Source: Sphingomonas folli (GTDB taxonomy: Bacteria; Pseudomonadota; Alphaproteobacteria; Sphingomonadales; Sphingomonadaceae). Taken from it: 64,000 nt of DNA. Position numbers and translations under genes: made by a program. The stretch's first letter is position 1. The number at the start of each line of letters is the position of its first letter. Location of the stretch: assembly GCF_019429525.1 (NCBI RefSeq), contig NZ_JAHXZL010000005.1:186001-250000 (forward strand). The letters run 5' to 3'. The notes under the pieces were generated by a model, which was not told the origin of the DNA, made no database searches, and worked only from the letters and a program-made list of their open reading frames with translations. Shown here one piece after another: positions 11,888 through 20,440 of this stretch.

Positions 11888-12173
11888 GCCGATGCCGCCG
11901 ATGTGCTCGCTCCGCGCGACCATGCCGCGCGCGACGGCGCAGGCTGCCGTGGCCCAGCGCAGCCCCGCGGCGCGGCTGGGACGGCGGTTCCGCGACCCGC
12001 TCACCTCCCCCGACTCGGCCCCCGCCTGCATCTAACCGTCGGACTGCATGCCGTTTTTCCGTCGCGACCCACCGCTTTGCGCTGTCCTACACGGAACAAG
12101 CGTGGAACATGGAGTCGACGGCGTGACCCGATTCGGCGATCACGCCCGCTGCGACGGAGGTAAGCCGACCGCC

Positions 12174-13166
12174 ATGCGAGGACCCGTTCCGCCCTCAGCC
12201 GCGCTGGCCGTCGCGCTGCTACTCACCGGCTGCGCCACGAACGCGGTGCGGATCGAGGCCGCCGGCGACGTCGCCGCGCGTGGGGGGGAGGCGGTCACCG
12301 CCACCGCCGCCTATCTCGACTCGGTCGAGCAGCGCCGCCGCGACGCCGCCGCCGCGCTGGTCGCGAGCGACGCCAGCTGCCTCCCCGCCACGCCGCTACG
12401 GATCCAGGTGCCGACGAGCGCCGCCCCCCCGCCGGCGCCGCTCTGCTTCGACGGCGACACCCCCGCCCCCGGCTACACCGCGCTGAGCATCGACGTCGGC
12501 ACCAGCCCGCGCGCGCTGCTCGCGCCGCGCGTCGCGCTGATCGCGGCGGTCGGCGACTATATCGAGGCGCTGGCGACGATCCTCGCCGAGCCCAAAACCG
12601 ACGTCTCGTCCGAGCTGACCGCCTTCGCCGAGCGGGTCGGCCGGGTCACCGCCGCGGCGGGCATGCCCGACACCGACCCGGCGTCGCCGCGCGGCGCGGG
12701 CCTGGTCGCGCTCGCCGCCTTCGCCGCCGAGCTGGCGCACGAGGCGCGTACCGCCGGTCGCGTGCGCGCGCTGGTGGAAGCGCGCGGCGACACGGTCGAC
12801 CGCGCCCTCGCCGAGCTGCGCGGCGAGGTGGAGGGCTGGGGCCGCACCGCGGCGCGCAGTGCCGAGGACCTCTACGGCAACGCGCTGTTCCGCACCTATC
12901 TGCGCCAGCGCGCCGACCTCACCGCCGAGCAGCGCGAGCAACTCGCCGCGCGCGTGTTCGCCGCGCGCGAGGCGGCGCGCACCGGCCCCGCGCGCGTCGC
13001 CGCGGTGGCGGACGCGCTGGCGCTCGCCGCCACCGCGCAGGCCGACCTGCGCGCGGCGCTGACGGGGCGGTTGACCCCGACGCAGCGCCGCGCCGCCGCC
13101 AAGCTCAACCTCGATCGGATCGCGCGCGCGCTCGGCCTGGTCGCCACGATCGCGCGCCCGCTGTGA
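12174..13166 (+). CDS. Predicted lipoprotein of a protease cassette
   Basis: A 330-residue protein starting at ATG 12174 with ggagg 13 bases upstream. The N-terminus MRGPVPPSAALAVALLLTGC is a lipoprotein signal with a clear lipobox (LLTGC), so it should be lipid-anchored. The rest is Ala/Arg-rich, with long predicted helices, and carries no catalytic motif that I know. It is the first gene of a tight four-gene plus-strand string: 10 bp to the three-TM protein, then the M4 protease, then its inhibitor. Context suggests an envelope partner or substrate of that protease system, but no function can be read from the sequence. Confidence 0.75.
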   Translation: MRGPVPPSAALAVALLLTGCATNAVRIEAAGDVAARGGEAVTATAAYLDSVEQRRRDAAAALVASDASCLPATPLRIQVPTSAAPPPAPLCFDGDTPAPGYTALSIDVGTSPRALLAPRVALIAAVGDYIEALATILAEPKTDVSSELTAFAERVGRVTAAAGMPDTDPASPRGAGLVALAAFAAELAHEARTAGRVRALVEARGDTVDRALAELRGEVEGWGRTAARSAEDLYGNALFRTYLRQRADLTAEQREQLAARVFAAREAARTGPARVAAVADALALAATAQADLRAALTGRLTPTQRRAAAKLNLDRIARALGLVATIARPL

Positions 13167-13176
13167 GGAGGACGGC

Positions 13177-13956
13177 ATGACCCGCTATTCCGAGGCGCTC
13201 GCCGCCGCCAACGCGCTCGCCGACCAGGTGCAATCCTATGTCGCCGACGGGCGCTTCCTGCCGCGCTATTTCGACCGGCTGTTCGGGCTGCGCACCGCGC
13301 TGGGCGACGCGCTCGACCATTTCGCCGCGACGCTGATCACGGTGCCGGGTGACGCCGCGGTGTTCGCCGCCGTGCTCGACCGCGCCGTCGAGGCGCGGCG
13401 CGAGGGCGAGCGGCTGATGCCCAGCGACGTGGCGGTCGAGCGCTACGCCGCCGCGGTGTCACGCGCCACCGCCGCGCTGCGCGCCGAGCTGCCCGGCGCC
13501 GCCGCCGCCCCGGCCGCGCCGCTGCTGCGCGGCGCGCTGCGGCTCGACCGCGCGCCCGCCCCGCCGGATCGACCGACGCTGGGGCTGCCCGCGGCGACTA
13601 TCCCGGCCGAGCCCTATTACACCAGTCTCGCCAAGCTGTTCCCGGTCGAGGCGGTGGCGCTCTACCCGCTCGCCCAGACGATCGCGGGCGAGGACCGGTC
13701 GCTGCGGCTGATCCTGATCGCGGTGATCGGCCTGTTCGTCGTGGCGCTGCGCTGGCTCGGCACGCAGGACAGCGGCGGCCAGCCCGACCCGTCCGCGATC
13801 GCGGTCGCGCTCGCCTCGTTCCTGCTCTACGCGGCCTCGCTCGGCGGCTTCGGCTACCTGCCCGGGGGCGCCGAGCAGACGCGCCAGCTGCTCGCGTTCG
13901 CTACAATGATCTGGGTCGCGCTCGCGCCGCTGCTGCTGCGCCGCGCGCGCCGCTGA
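13177..13956 (+). CDS. Uncharacterised protein with three C-terminal membrane segments
   Basis: A 259-residue protein with a good Shine-Dalgarno (gaggaggac). Residues 1-180 look soluble and helical, with an Ala/Pro-rich linker near 115-145. Three hydrophobic segments follow: LILIAVIGLFVVAL, IAVALASFLLYAASLGGF and LLAFATMIWVALAPLLL, ending in a basic tail (RRARR). That arrangement places a large N-terminal domain on one side of the inner membrane. I do not recognise the family. It is 10 bp after the lipoprotein gene and 37 bp before the M4 protease gene, so co-transcription is likely. Confidence 0.75.
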   Translation: MTRYSEALAAANALADQVQSYVADGRFLPRYFDRLFGLRTALGDALDHFAATLITVPGDAAVFAAVLDRAVEARREGERLMPSDVAVERYAAAVSRATAALRAELPGAAAAPAAPLLRGALRLDRAPAPPDRPTLGLPAATIPAEPYYTSLAKLFPVEAVALYPLAQTIAGEDRSLRLILIAVIGLFVVALRWLGTQDSGGQPDPSAIAVALASFLLYAASLGGFGYLPGGAEQTRQLLAFATMIWVALAPLLLRRARR

Positions 13957-13993
13957 TCTGCCCCCGCCGCTGATCTACCAAGGAGAGACGCCG

Positions 13994-15073
13994 ATGTGCA
14001 CGCTCACCCACCGCCACGCGATCCACTGTATCCTGCCACCCTACATCCTCTCGCGCATCGCCGAGCACGGCTCGCCCGAGCTGCGCGGCAAGGCGATCCG
14101 CGCGTTGTTGGTGGACCCCTCGATCCGTATGGTGCGCGCCACCACCGCGGGTCCGGTCATCGGCAGCGTCGCGCGGCTACGCAGCGCCGCGGGCAACGTC
14201 CTGACCCCGAGCCCGCTGCGCACCATCCGCGACGCCAAGGGCAAGCCCGAGGCGCCCGGCGCCACCGTGGTCCGCCGCGAGGGCGAGGCGCCGACCGGCG
14301 ATCCCGCGGTGGACGAGGCCTATGATGGGCTCGGCGCCACCTTCGCGCTCTACTGGGAAGCCTATCAGCGCGACTCGATCGACGACGCCGGCCTGCCGCT
14401 CGACGCCACCGTCCACTACGACCAGGACTATGACAACGCTTTCTGGGACGGCACGCAGATGGTCTTCGGCGACGGCGACGGGGAGCTGTTCAACCGCTTC
14501 ACGCTCGCGCTCGACGTGATCGGCCACGAGCTGACCCACGGCGTCACCGAGCGCGAGGCGGGCCTGGCCTATTTCAACCAGTCGGGCGCGCTCAACGAGA
14601 GCATCTCCGACGTGTTCGGCTCGCTGGTCAAGCAGAAGGCGCTCGGCCAGGACGCCGCCGCCGCCGACTGGCTGATCGGCGAGGGGCTGTTCACGCCCAA
14701 GGTGAAGGGCAGCGCGCTACGCTCGATGAAGGCGCCGGGTACCGCCTATGACGACCCCGTGCTCGGCAAGGACCCGCAGCCCGCCCACATGGACGATTTC
14801 GTCCGCACCAACCAGGACAATGGCGGCGTCCACATCAACTCGGGCATCCCCAACCGCGCCTTCTACCTCGCCGCGACCGCGATCGGCGGGAACGCCTGGG
14901 ACCGCGCCGGGACGATCTGGTATAATGCGCTGCTCGACCCCAATGTCAGGGCCAACACGGATTTCGCCGGCTTCGCGCGCGTGACGGTGGACGTGGCCGG
15001 GCGCTTGTACGGGGCGGGCAGCGCCGATGCGACCGCGGTCGGCGCGGCGTGGAGCGATGTCGGAGTGAGCTGA
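13994..15073 (+). CDS. Protealysin-like M4 metalloprotease
   Basis: A 359-residue zinc protease of the thermolysin family with no signal peptide. The short N-terminal propeptide carries PPYIL, the hallmark of the protealysin-type precursor, in place of the long FTP/PepSY propeptide. The catalytic domain shows DNAFWDGTQMVFGDGDG, the zinc/catalytic motif HELTH, the third zinc ligand Glu in NESISDVFG and the catalytic His in DNGGVHINSGIPNRAFY. Length and motif order are complete, so it should be active. It is followed, with a one-base stop/start overlap, by an emfourin-type inhibitor gene. Protealysins are linked to cell-contact and host or competitor interactions in other bacteria; its role here is unknown. 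Confidence 0.92.
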   Translation: MCTLTHRHAIHCILPPYILSRIAEHGSPELRGKAIRALLVDPSIRMVRATTAGPVIGSVARLRSAAGNVLTPSPLRTIRDAKGKPEAPGATVVRREGEAPTGDPAVDEAYDGLGATFALYWEAYQRDSIDDAGLPLDATVHYDQDYDNAFWDGTQMVFGDGDGELFNRFTLALDVIGHELTHGVTEREAGLAYFNQSGALNESISDVFGSLVKQKALGQDAAAADWLIGEGLFTPKVKGSALRSMKAPGTAYDDPVLGKDPQPAHMDDFVRTNQDNGGVHINSGIPNRAFYLAATAIGGNAWDRAGTIWYNALLDPNVRANTDFAGFARVTVDVAGRLYGAGSADATAVGAAWSDVGVS

Positions 15074-15408
15074 TGACGGACGAGGCGGGGTGCGGCGGCG
15101 AGGCGCGGATGCGGGTGGACGGCGGCTTCGCGCATCTGCCCGGTCGCGCGAGCGACTCGTGCGTGCCGCTCGAGCGACTGCCCGGTGACGAGCGCGCCGA
15201 GCTGACGCGACTCGCCGACGCGGCCGGCTTCTTCGACTGCGCGCCCGAGCCCGCCGTGGCGCGTCCCGACGCACGCACCTACACGATCGGGCTGACGATC
15301 GACGGCCGCAGCCGCGATTTGCAGGTCGCCGAGCCGATCCGCGATCCGGCGCTGGCGGCGCTGGTGTCGACCGTACGCCGCATCACGCGCGAGCGCGGCG
15401 GCGTCTAG
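15073..15408 (+). CDS. Emfourin-type inhibitor of the M4 protease
   Basis: A 111-residue protein whose ATG shares its A with the protease stop codon (TGATG), so translation is coupled. It shows RMRVDGGFAHLPGR near the N-terminus, LADAAGFFD in the middle and a C-terminal strand-helix (YTIGLTIDGRSRDLQVAEP, then LAALVSTVRRI). These match the emfourin (M4in) family, inhibitors encoded beside protealysin-like proteases. The likely role is to hold the adjacent protease inactive inside the cell until it is needed or exported. Identification is by remembered pattern plus gene linkage, and inhibition of this particular protease is inference. Confidence 0.82.
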   Translation: MTDEAGCGGEARMRVDGGFAHLPGRASDSCVPLERLPGDERAELTRLADAAGFFDCAPEPAVARPDARTYTIGLTIDGRSRDLQVAEPIRDPALAALVSTVRRITRERGGV

Positions 15409-15417
15409 CCGCGACGG

Positions 15418-15600
15418 TCAGGCGACCGCGGCGACCCGCTCGTCGCGCGCTTTCTCGGATCGGCGGCTGCGCGACGCCATCGCGATCCAGGCGGCCTCGG
15501 CGCGCAGGCAGCGGTCACGCACGTTGTCGAGCGTCGCCGATGCCGCTTCCTCGCGGCAGCGGTCGGCGTTGGCGGTGAAGGTCTCGCTGTCGCGCATCAT
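15418..15600 (-). CDS. Small sphingomonad-type conserved protein, 60 residues
   Basis: A 60-residue soluble protein starting MMRDSETFTANADRCREEAA, with a strong ribosome site (gaggaggaaaag) just before the ATG; a second ATG directly follows. It is Arg/Glu/Ala-rich, helical, and has two Cys residues (NADRCREE and DRCLRAE). Similar short proteins are frequent in sphingomonad genomes, but no function is known to me. It converges with the emfourin gene (9-bp gap) and has 409 bp of gene-free DNA upstream. Confidence 0.7.
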   Translation of the reverse strand: MMRDSETFTANADRCREEAASATLDNVRDRCLRAEAAWIAMASRSRRSEKARDERVAAVA

Positions 15601-16009
15601 CTTTTCCTCCTCGCCGGCGCGGGCGAAGTCCCGGGCCGGGCGGCCGCATCGGTCGCGATCGTCGGCAGCGAGCGCGGCGCGCGTGCTGGGTCGTTCGCCG
15701 CGACGATGATGCGCCTCCGCTTATTGCCTCAACGCGCCGTCGCGCGATCCGGGCGCATGATGGTTGAGATATACCGACGAGACTGCCGCCGGTGACATGG
15801 CCCGGCCCGCGGCCGCGGCCGAGCGCGCGCGAGCGGTCGAGCGCGCTCGCCGCCAGCGCGGCGTGGCGCATCCCGGACCGCGTCCGAGTGGACGGCGAGA
15901 TGATCTGGGTCCCCGTCATTGATCCGCGTCAGCCTGGCCGCGGCGAAGGGAACGCCCCGCCCCGCTCACCCGTATCCTCATCCTCAGTCACCCGCGGGAG
16001 AACGCATCC
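15601..16009. other. Gene-free divergent region
   Basis: This 409-bp region lies between the small minus-strand protein and nhaA. Both genes must take their promoters from it. I could not place a convincing -35/-10 pair or the GGAAC...CGTT stress motif. Around 15730-15790 the DNA is less GC-rich (ttgagatataccgacg), a possible promoter zone. Open frames here show no protein-like composition. Confidence 0.4.
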
Positions 16010-17410
16010 ATGGCGCTCAGCCCGCGCCTGTCCGGCCAGGTCGCCGCGCGCGCGCATCACTCGCCCGCCGCCAAGCTGCTGCGCAAGGTCGAACCCTTCT
16101 TCGCGATCGGCCAGGTCTCGGGCGGGCCGCTGCTGATCGCCTCGCTGGTCGCGCTCGTCGCGATCAACTCGCCGTGGAGCGCGGATTTCGCGCGGTTGTG
16201 GGATCGGCCGCTGCGGGTCAGCTACGGCAGCTGGGCGATCGAGCGATCGGTCGCCGAATGGGTCAACGATGCGTTGATGCCGTTGTTCTTCCTGATCATC
16301 GGCACCGAGGTGAAACGCGAGTTCGTCAAAGGGGCGCTGAGCTCCTGGCAGACCGCGGTGTTCCCGGTCGCGGGCGCGATCGGCGGACTGGTGGTGCCGG
16401 TCGCGCTCTACCTCGCCTTCAACTATGCCACCCCGACCCAGCACGGCTGGGGCGTGGTGGCGGCGATGGACACCGCTTTCAGCCTCGCCATCGTCGCGAT
16501 GTTCACCACCCGGCTGCCGCCCGCGGTGCGCGCCGTGCTGCTCGCCTTCGCCGCGATCGACGACGTGTTCGGGCTGCTCGTCATCGCGGTGGCCTACACC
16601 AGCGCGCTCCACGCCCATTTCCTGCTGCTCGCCGCGGCGGGCTATGGCGCCATGGTCGTGCTGCTGCGGCTGCGCTGGGTGGCGCCGATCCTCTACGTCG
16701 CCTGCGGGCTGGTGGTGTGGGTCGGCGTGCTCGGCTCGGGCGTCCACCCGACGATCGCGGGGGTCGCGATCGGGCTGCTGCTACCCACCAGCTCGCGCCT
16801 GTCCGAGAAGCGCTTCGTCGAGCGCGTGCAGCAGCCGGTCGACGAGCTCAAGGCGGCGCAGCGCGCGGCCGACCAGGCGCGCGACGAGGGGGAGGCCGAG
16901 CAGCATCGCGGGGAGGCGCAGCAGTCGCTCGGCTATCTCCACGAGATGGCCGCCGCCACCGACGAGGCGGCGGAGCGGCTGGTGCGCATCCTCACGCCCT
17001 GGGTGTCGTATATCGTGCTGCCGCTGTTCGCGCTGTCGAACGTGCGGATCCACTTCTCGCGCGAGCTGATCGGCGGCGCGCTCCACTCGCCGCTCGCGCT
17101 CGGCATCGTCGTCGGGCTCGCGCTGGGCAAGCCGATCGGCTTCCTCGGCGCGACGTGGCTGGCGACCCGGATAGGACAGGCGCGGCCGCCCGAGGGGGTG
17201 ACCTGGCGGATGGTGCTCGGCATCGGCGCGGTGGCGGGGATCGGCTTCACCATCTCGCTGTTCATCGCCGAGCTCGCCTTCGCCGACGCCGGGCTGACCG
17301 AGATGGCCGCGCTGGCGGTGCTGGCGGCGTCGCTGGTGTCGGGGCTGTTCGGCTATGGCGTGCTGTGGCGTGCCGCCGCGACCGCCGCGGCGGCGGAACC
17401 TGACGCTTGA
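16010..17410 (+). CDS. nhaA: Na+/H+ antiporter NhaA
   Basis: A 466-residue inner-membrane antiporter exchanging Na+ (or Li+) for protons, used for pH and salt control. Family motifs are present: MPLFFLIIGTEVKREF, AMDTAFSLAIVAMF with the conserved Asp of the transport path, and AIDDVFGLLVIAVAY with the paired Asp residues that bind the ion. It is longer than E. coli NhaA (388). The extra length is mainly a charged helical insert after transmembrane helix 8 (about residues 280-325, QRAADQARDEGEAEQHRGEA), which may be a regulatory loop. gggaga precedes the ATG. Confidence 0.93.
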   Translation: MALSPRLSGQVAARAHHSPAAKLLRKVEPFFAIGQVSGGPLLIASLVALVAINSPWSADFARLWDRPLRVSYGSWAIERSVAEWVNDALMPLFFLIIGTEVKREFVKGALSSWQTAVFPVAGAIGGLVVPVALYLAFNYATPTQHGWGVVAAMDTAFSLAIVAMFTTRLPPAVRAVLLAFAAIDDVFGLLVIAVAYTSALHAHFLLLAAAGYGAMVVLLRLRWVAPILYVACGLVVWVGVLGSGVHPTIAGVAIGLLLPTSSRLSEKRFVERVQQPVDELKAAQRAADQARDEGEAEQHRGEAQQSLGYLHEMAAATDEAAERLVRILTPWVSYIVLPLFALSNVRIHFSRELIGGALHSPLALGIVVGLALGKPIGFLGATWLATRIGQARPPEGVTWRMVLGIGAVAGIGFTISLFIAELAFADAGLTEMAALAVLAASLVSGLFGYGVLWRAAATAAAAEPDA

Positions 17411-17492
17411 TCGCTTCCCGTCCGTTTCGGCTGACCCGGCCGCGCCCAAGCCGCGGAGGGTTCAGGGGCGTCGCCCCGACGTGGGAGAGGCG

Positions 17493-20237
17493 TCAGGCCG
17501 CCTCCTCGTACGGCACCCCGGCCGCGGCAGCGAGCAGCCGCTTCTCCAGCGCGCGCAGCCGCGCCCCCGGGGCCAGCTTGTCGCCGGTGAGATCGGTCAG
17601 GTAGAAGACGTCGACCGCGCGCTCGCCATAGGTGGCGACATGCGCCGAGTGGATCGTCACCTTCGACAGGAACAGCGCGTGCGCCAGCTGGTTGAGCAGC
17701 GCCGGCCGATCCCGCGCCGCCACCTCCACGACGGTGAAACGGTTGGAGGCCTTGTTGTCGACCAGCACGTTGGGCTCGATGCGGAAGGCGTCGGCGCGCG
17801 CGCGCGGCAGCGGCTTGGCGCGCAGCCGGTCGGTCAGCTTGCCGCGCCCCGCCAGCGCGTCCTCGATCGCGGTCTTGAGCCGCTCGAGCTGCCCCGCCTC
17901 GTCGAAGGGGCGGCCGAGCGGGTCCTGCACCAGGAAGTTGTCGAGCGCCATGCCGTCGCGCGTGGTGTGGATGCGCGCGTCGATGATGTTGCCGCCGGCG
18001 ACGTGGATCGCGCCGGCGATGCGGCTGAACAGCCCGGGATGGTCGGCGGCATAGACCGTCACCAGCGTCGCACCGCGCTCGGGATAGACCTGCGCGTCGA
18101 TCGACAGCGGCGCGTCGCCCGCGCGCGCGACGAAGGCGGCGTTGTGCGCGAGCACGTCGCCGGGCTCGGCGATCCAATAGGCCTCGGGCAGGCGGTGCGC
18201 ATAGGCGGCCAGATCGACCTCGCTCCACGCCATCGCCGCGCGCAGCCCGTCCTGCTTGGCGAGCAGCCGCTCGCCGCGGCCCTTCTGCTTGTGGCCGAGC
18301 CGCAGCACCTCCTCAGCGCGATCGTAGAGGTCGCCGAGCAGCTGGCCCTTCCAGCCGTTCCACGTCCCCGGCCCCACCGCCCTGATGTCGACCACGGTGA
18401 GCACCAGCAGCAGCCGCAGCCGCTCGGGGCTCTGCACCACCTCGGTGAAGTCCAGGATCGTCTTGAAGTCGGTGAGGTCGCGCCGGAAGGCGGTGGCGCT
18501 CATCAGCAGGTGGTGGCGTACCAGCCAGGCGACCGTCTCGGTCTCCGCCGGGCTGAGGCCGAAGCGCGGCCCGAGCCGCTCCGCCACCTCGGCACCCAGG
18601 ATCGAGTGATCGCCGCCGCGCCCCTTGGCGATGTCGTGGAGGAACACCGCGACGTAGAGCACGCGGCGCGACACGATCTGCTCGATCACCGCGCTGGGCA
18701 GCGGGTGTTCCTCGGCGAGCTGGCCGTGCTCGAGCCGGCTGAGCAGGCCCAGCGCGCGGATGGTGTGCTCGTCGACCGTGTAGTGATGGTACATGTCGAA
18801 CTGCATCTGCGCGACGACGCGGGCGAAGTCGGGCACGAACTGGCCCAGCACGCCGGCCTCGTTCATCCAGCGCAGCGCCAGCTCGGGGTCGGCGTCGCCG
18901 GCGAGCAGCTCCAGGAACAGCGCGTTGGCACGCGAGTCGCGGCGCACCGTCGCGGCCAGCTTGGCGTCGCGCGTGGCGGCGCGCATCGCCAGCGGGTGGA
19001 CCTCCTTGCCCTGCTGCGCGGCGAGCGCGAACAGCTCGACCAGCCGCACCGGATCGGCGCGGAGGAAGTCGTCGTCGGGCAGCGCGATCCGGCCACCCTC
19101 CACGGTGAAGCCGTTGAGCTTGCGCGGGGCGCGACGCAGCCGCGGCAGACCATAGCGGCGGCGCGGCGCGAACCGTTCCTCCAGATGCGCGAGGAACAGT
19201 CCGGTGAGCGAGCCCACCGCCTTGGCCTGGAGGAAGTAGAATTGCATGAAGCGCTCGACCGCGGGCTTGCCCGGACGTGCGGCGTAGCGCATCCGCTCGG
19301 CGATCTCGCGCTGATAGTCGAAGGTCAGCCGGTCCTCGGCGCGGCCCGCTATCAGGTGGAGATGGCAGCGCACCGCCCACAGGAAATTGTCGGCGCGATG
19401 GAAGGCGCGATACTCGACGCGGGTGAACAGGCCGATGTCGACCAGCTCGGCGGCGCGCTGGACGTCATACACATATTTGCCGATCCAGAAGAGCGCGTGC
19501 AGGTCGCGCAGCCCGCCCTTGCCTTCCTTGACGTTGGGCTCGACGACGTAGCGCGTGTCGCCCATGCGGACGTGGCGCGCGTTGCGTTCGGCCAGCTTGT
19601 CGGCGATGAACTGGCGCTCGGTGCCGCGCCGCACGTCCTCGTTGAAGCGCTTCGCCGCCTCGGCGTACAGCGCCTCGTCGCCCCAGACGTAGCGGCCCTC
19701 CAGCAGTGCGGTGCGGACCGTCACGTCGGCCTTGGCCTGGCGCACCATCTCGTCGAGCGAGCGGCTGGAATGGCCGATCTTCAGCCCCAGGTCCCACAGG
19801 GTGTAGAGCATCGACTCGATCACCTGCTCGGCCCAGGGCGTCTGCCTGCCGGGCGTGAGGAAGCCGATGTCGACGTCGGAGAAAGGCGCCATCTCGCCGC
19901 GGCCGTAGCCCCCCACCGCGATCAGCAGCAGCCGCTCGCCCGCGGTCGGGTTGTGGACCGGGTAGAGCCGCTGCGTCGTCACCTCGGCGAGAACGATCAG
20001 CAGCTGGTCGACCAGATAGGCCTGGGCGTTGGCGGCCTCGAGCCCGCGCGACGGCGTCGCGGCGAGGCGTCGCGCGATCTCGGCGCGGCCGGCATCGAGC
20101 GCCTCGCGAAGCAGCTGGCTCAGCCCGCGCCGCAGCGTCGCGGGGTCGTCGCCGGGAAGCGCCGCGGCGGCCTCGGCGAGCGCGCGGCGGCTGACGATCG
20201 CGCGGCGGTGGGGAAGATGGTCGAAACGCCCGGTCAT
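17493..20237 (-). CDS. glnD: Bifunctional [protein-PII] uridylyltransferase/uridylyl-removing enzyme
   Basis: A 914-residue sensor of glutamine that uridylylates and de-uridylylates PII proteins and so controls nitrogen assimilation. The start is set at MTGRFDHLPHRR with gggag six bases upstream; the open frame extends further but without support. Domains in order: the nucleotidyltransferase site GGYGRGEMAPFSDVDIGFL, a linker domain, an HD domain (YTVDEHTIRALG, then FLHDIAKGRGGDHS), and two C-terminal ACT domains (one beginning TLVTVYAADHPGLFSRIAG, the other FTVVEVAARDRPALLNQLA). All key residues are present. It is divergent from the beta-hydroxylase gene. Confidence 0.96.
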   Translation of the reverse strand: MTGRFDHLPHRRAIVSRRALAEAAAALPGDDPATLRRGLSQLLREALDAGRAEIARRLAATPSRGLEAANAQAYLVDQLLIVLAEVTTQRLYPVHNPTAGERLLLIAVGGYGRGEMAPFSDVDIGFLTPGRQTPWAEQVIESMLYTLWDLGLKIGHSSRSLDEMVRQAKADVTVRTALLEGRYVWGDEALYAEAAKRFNEDVRRGTERQFIADKLAERNARHVRMGDTRYVVEPNVKEGKGGLRDLHALFWIGKYVYDVQRAAELVDIGLFTRVEYRAFHRADNFLWAVRCHLHLIAGRAEDRLTFDYQREIAERMRYAARPGKPAVERFMQFYFLQAKAVGSLTGLFLAHLEERFAPRRRYGLPRLRRAPRKLNGFTVEGGRIALPDDDFLRADPVRLVELFALAAQQGKEVHPLAMRAATRDAKLAATVRRDSRANALFLELLAGDADPELALRWMNEAGVLGQFVPDFARVVAQMQFDMYHHYTVDEHTIRALGLLSRLEHGQLAEEHPLPSAVIEQIVSRRVLYVAVFLHDIAKGRGGDHSILGAEVAERLGPRFGLSPAETETVAWLVRHHLLMSATAFRRDLTDFKTILDFTEVVQSPERLRLLLVLTVVDIRAVGPGTWNGWKGQLLGDLYDRAEEVLRLGHKQKGRGERLLAKQDGLRAAMAWSEVDLAAYAHRLPEAYWIAEPGDVLAHNAAFVARAGDAPLSIDAQVYPERGATLVTVYAADHPGLFSRIAGAIHVAGGNIIDARIHTTRDGMALDNFLVQDPLGRPFDEAGQLERLKTAIEDALAGRGKLTDRLRAKPLPRARADAFRIEPNVLVDNKASNRFTVVEVAARDRPALLNQLAHALFLSKVTIHSAHVATYGERAVDVFYLTDLTGDKLAPGARLRALEKRLLAAAAGVPYEEAA

Positions 20238-20327
20238 GCGCGCTCCCATAAGACCCGGAGGTGAGCGAGTCGCCCCCCGTCTCGCCTCGCCGGATGGCGC
20301 GCGGCTCTCGCACTCCCGCCAGCCTTG

Positions 20328-20352
20328 TCCCGGCTTGGTCCGGGATGACGGG
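20328..20352. repeat. Palindromic intergenic repeat, cccgg...ccggg type
   Basis: cccggcttggtccgggatgac forms a short stem (cccgg/ccggg) followed by gatgac. The same unit recurs twice, inverted, at 33555-33650. It lies in the divergent gap between glnD and the beta-hydroxylase gene. It looks like a REP-type element. Confidence 0.6.
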
Positions 20353-20440
20353 GGAGGCCGCGAATGGTCGAGCCACGCCCGACCCGAGATTGCCCACAAG
20401 CGCCTTCAATCCCGCGCCGTCCCGCTCTACCATCCGCCGC

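Noticed and set aside
11444..12031. 195-codon minus-strand frame over the STAS-like gene
   Set aside because: No ribosome site; antisense to a frame with protein-like pattern.
15919..17403. 494-codon plus-strand frame overlapping nhaA
   Set aside because: It is out of frame with nhaA, whose membrane motifs are clear; Arg-rich composition.
17355..20264. 969-codon open frame on the plus strand across glnD
   Set aside because: Antisense to glnD, which has all domains intact; no recognisable domain in the plus-strand product.
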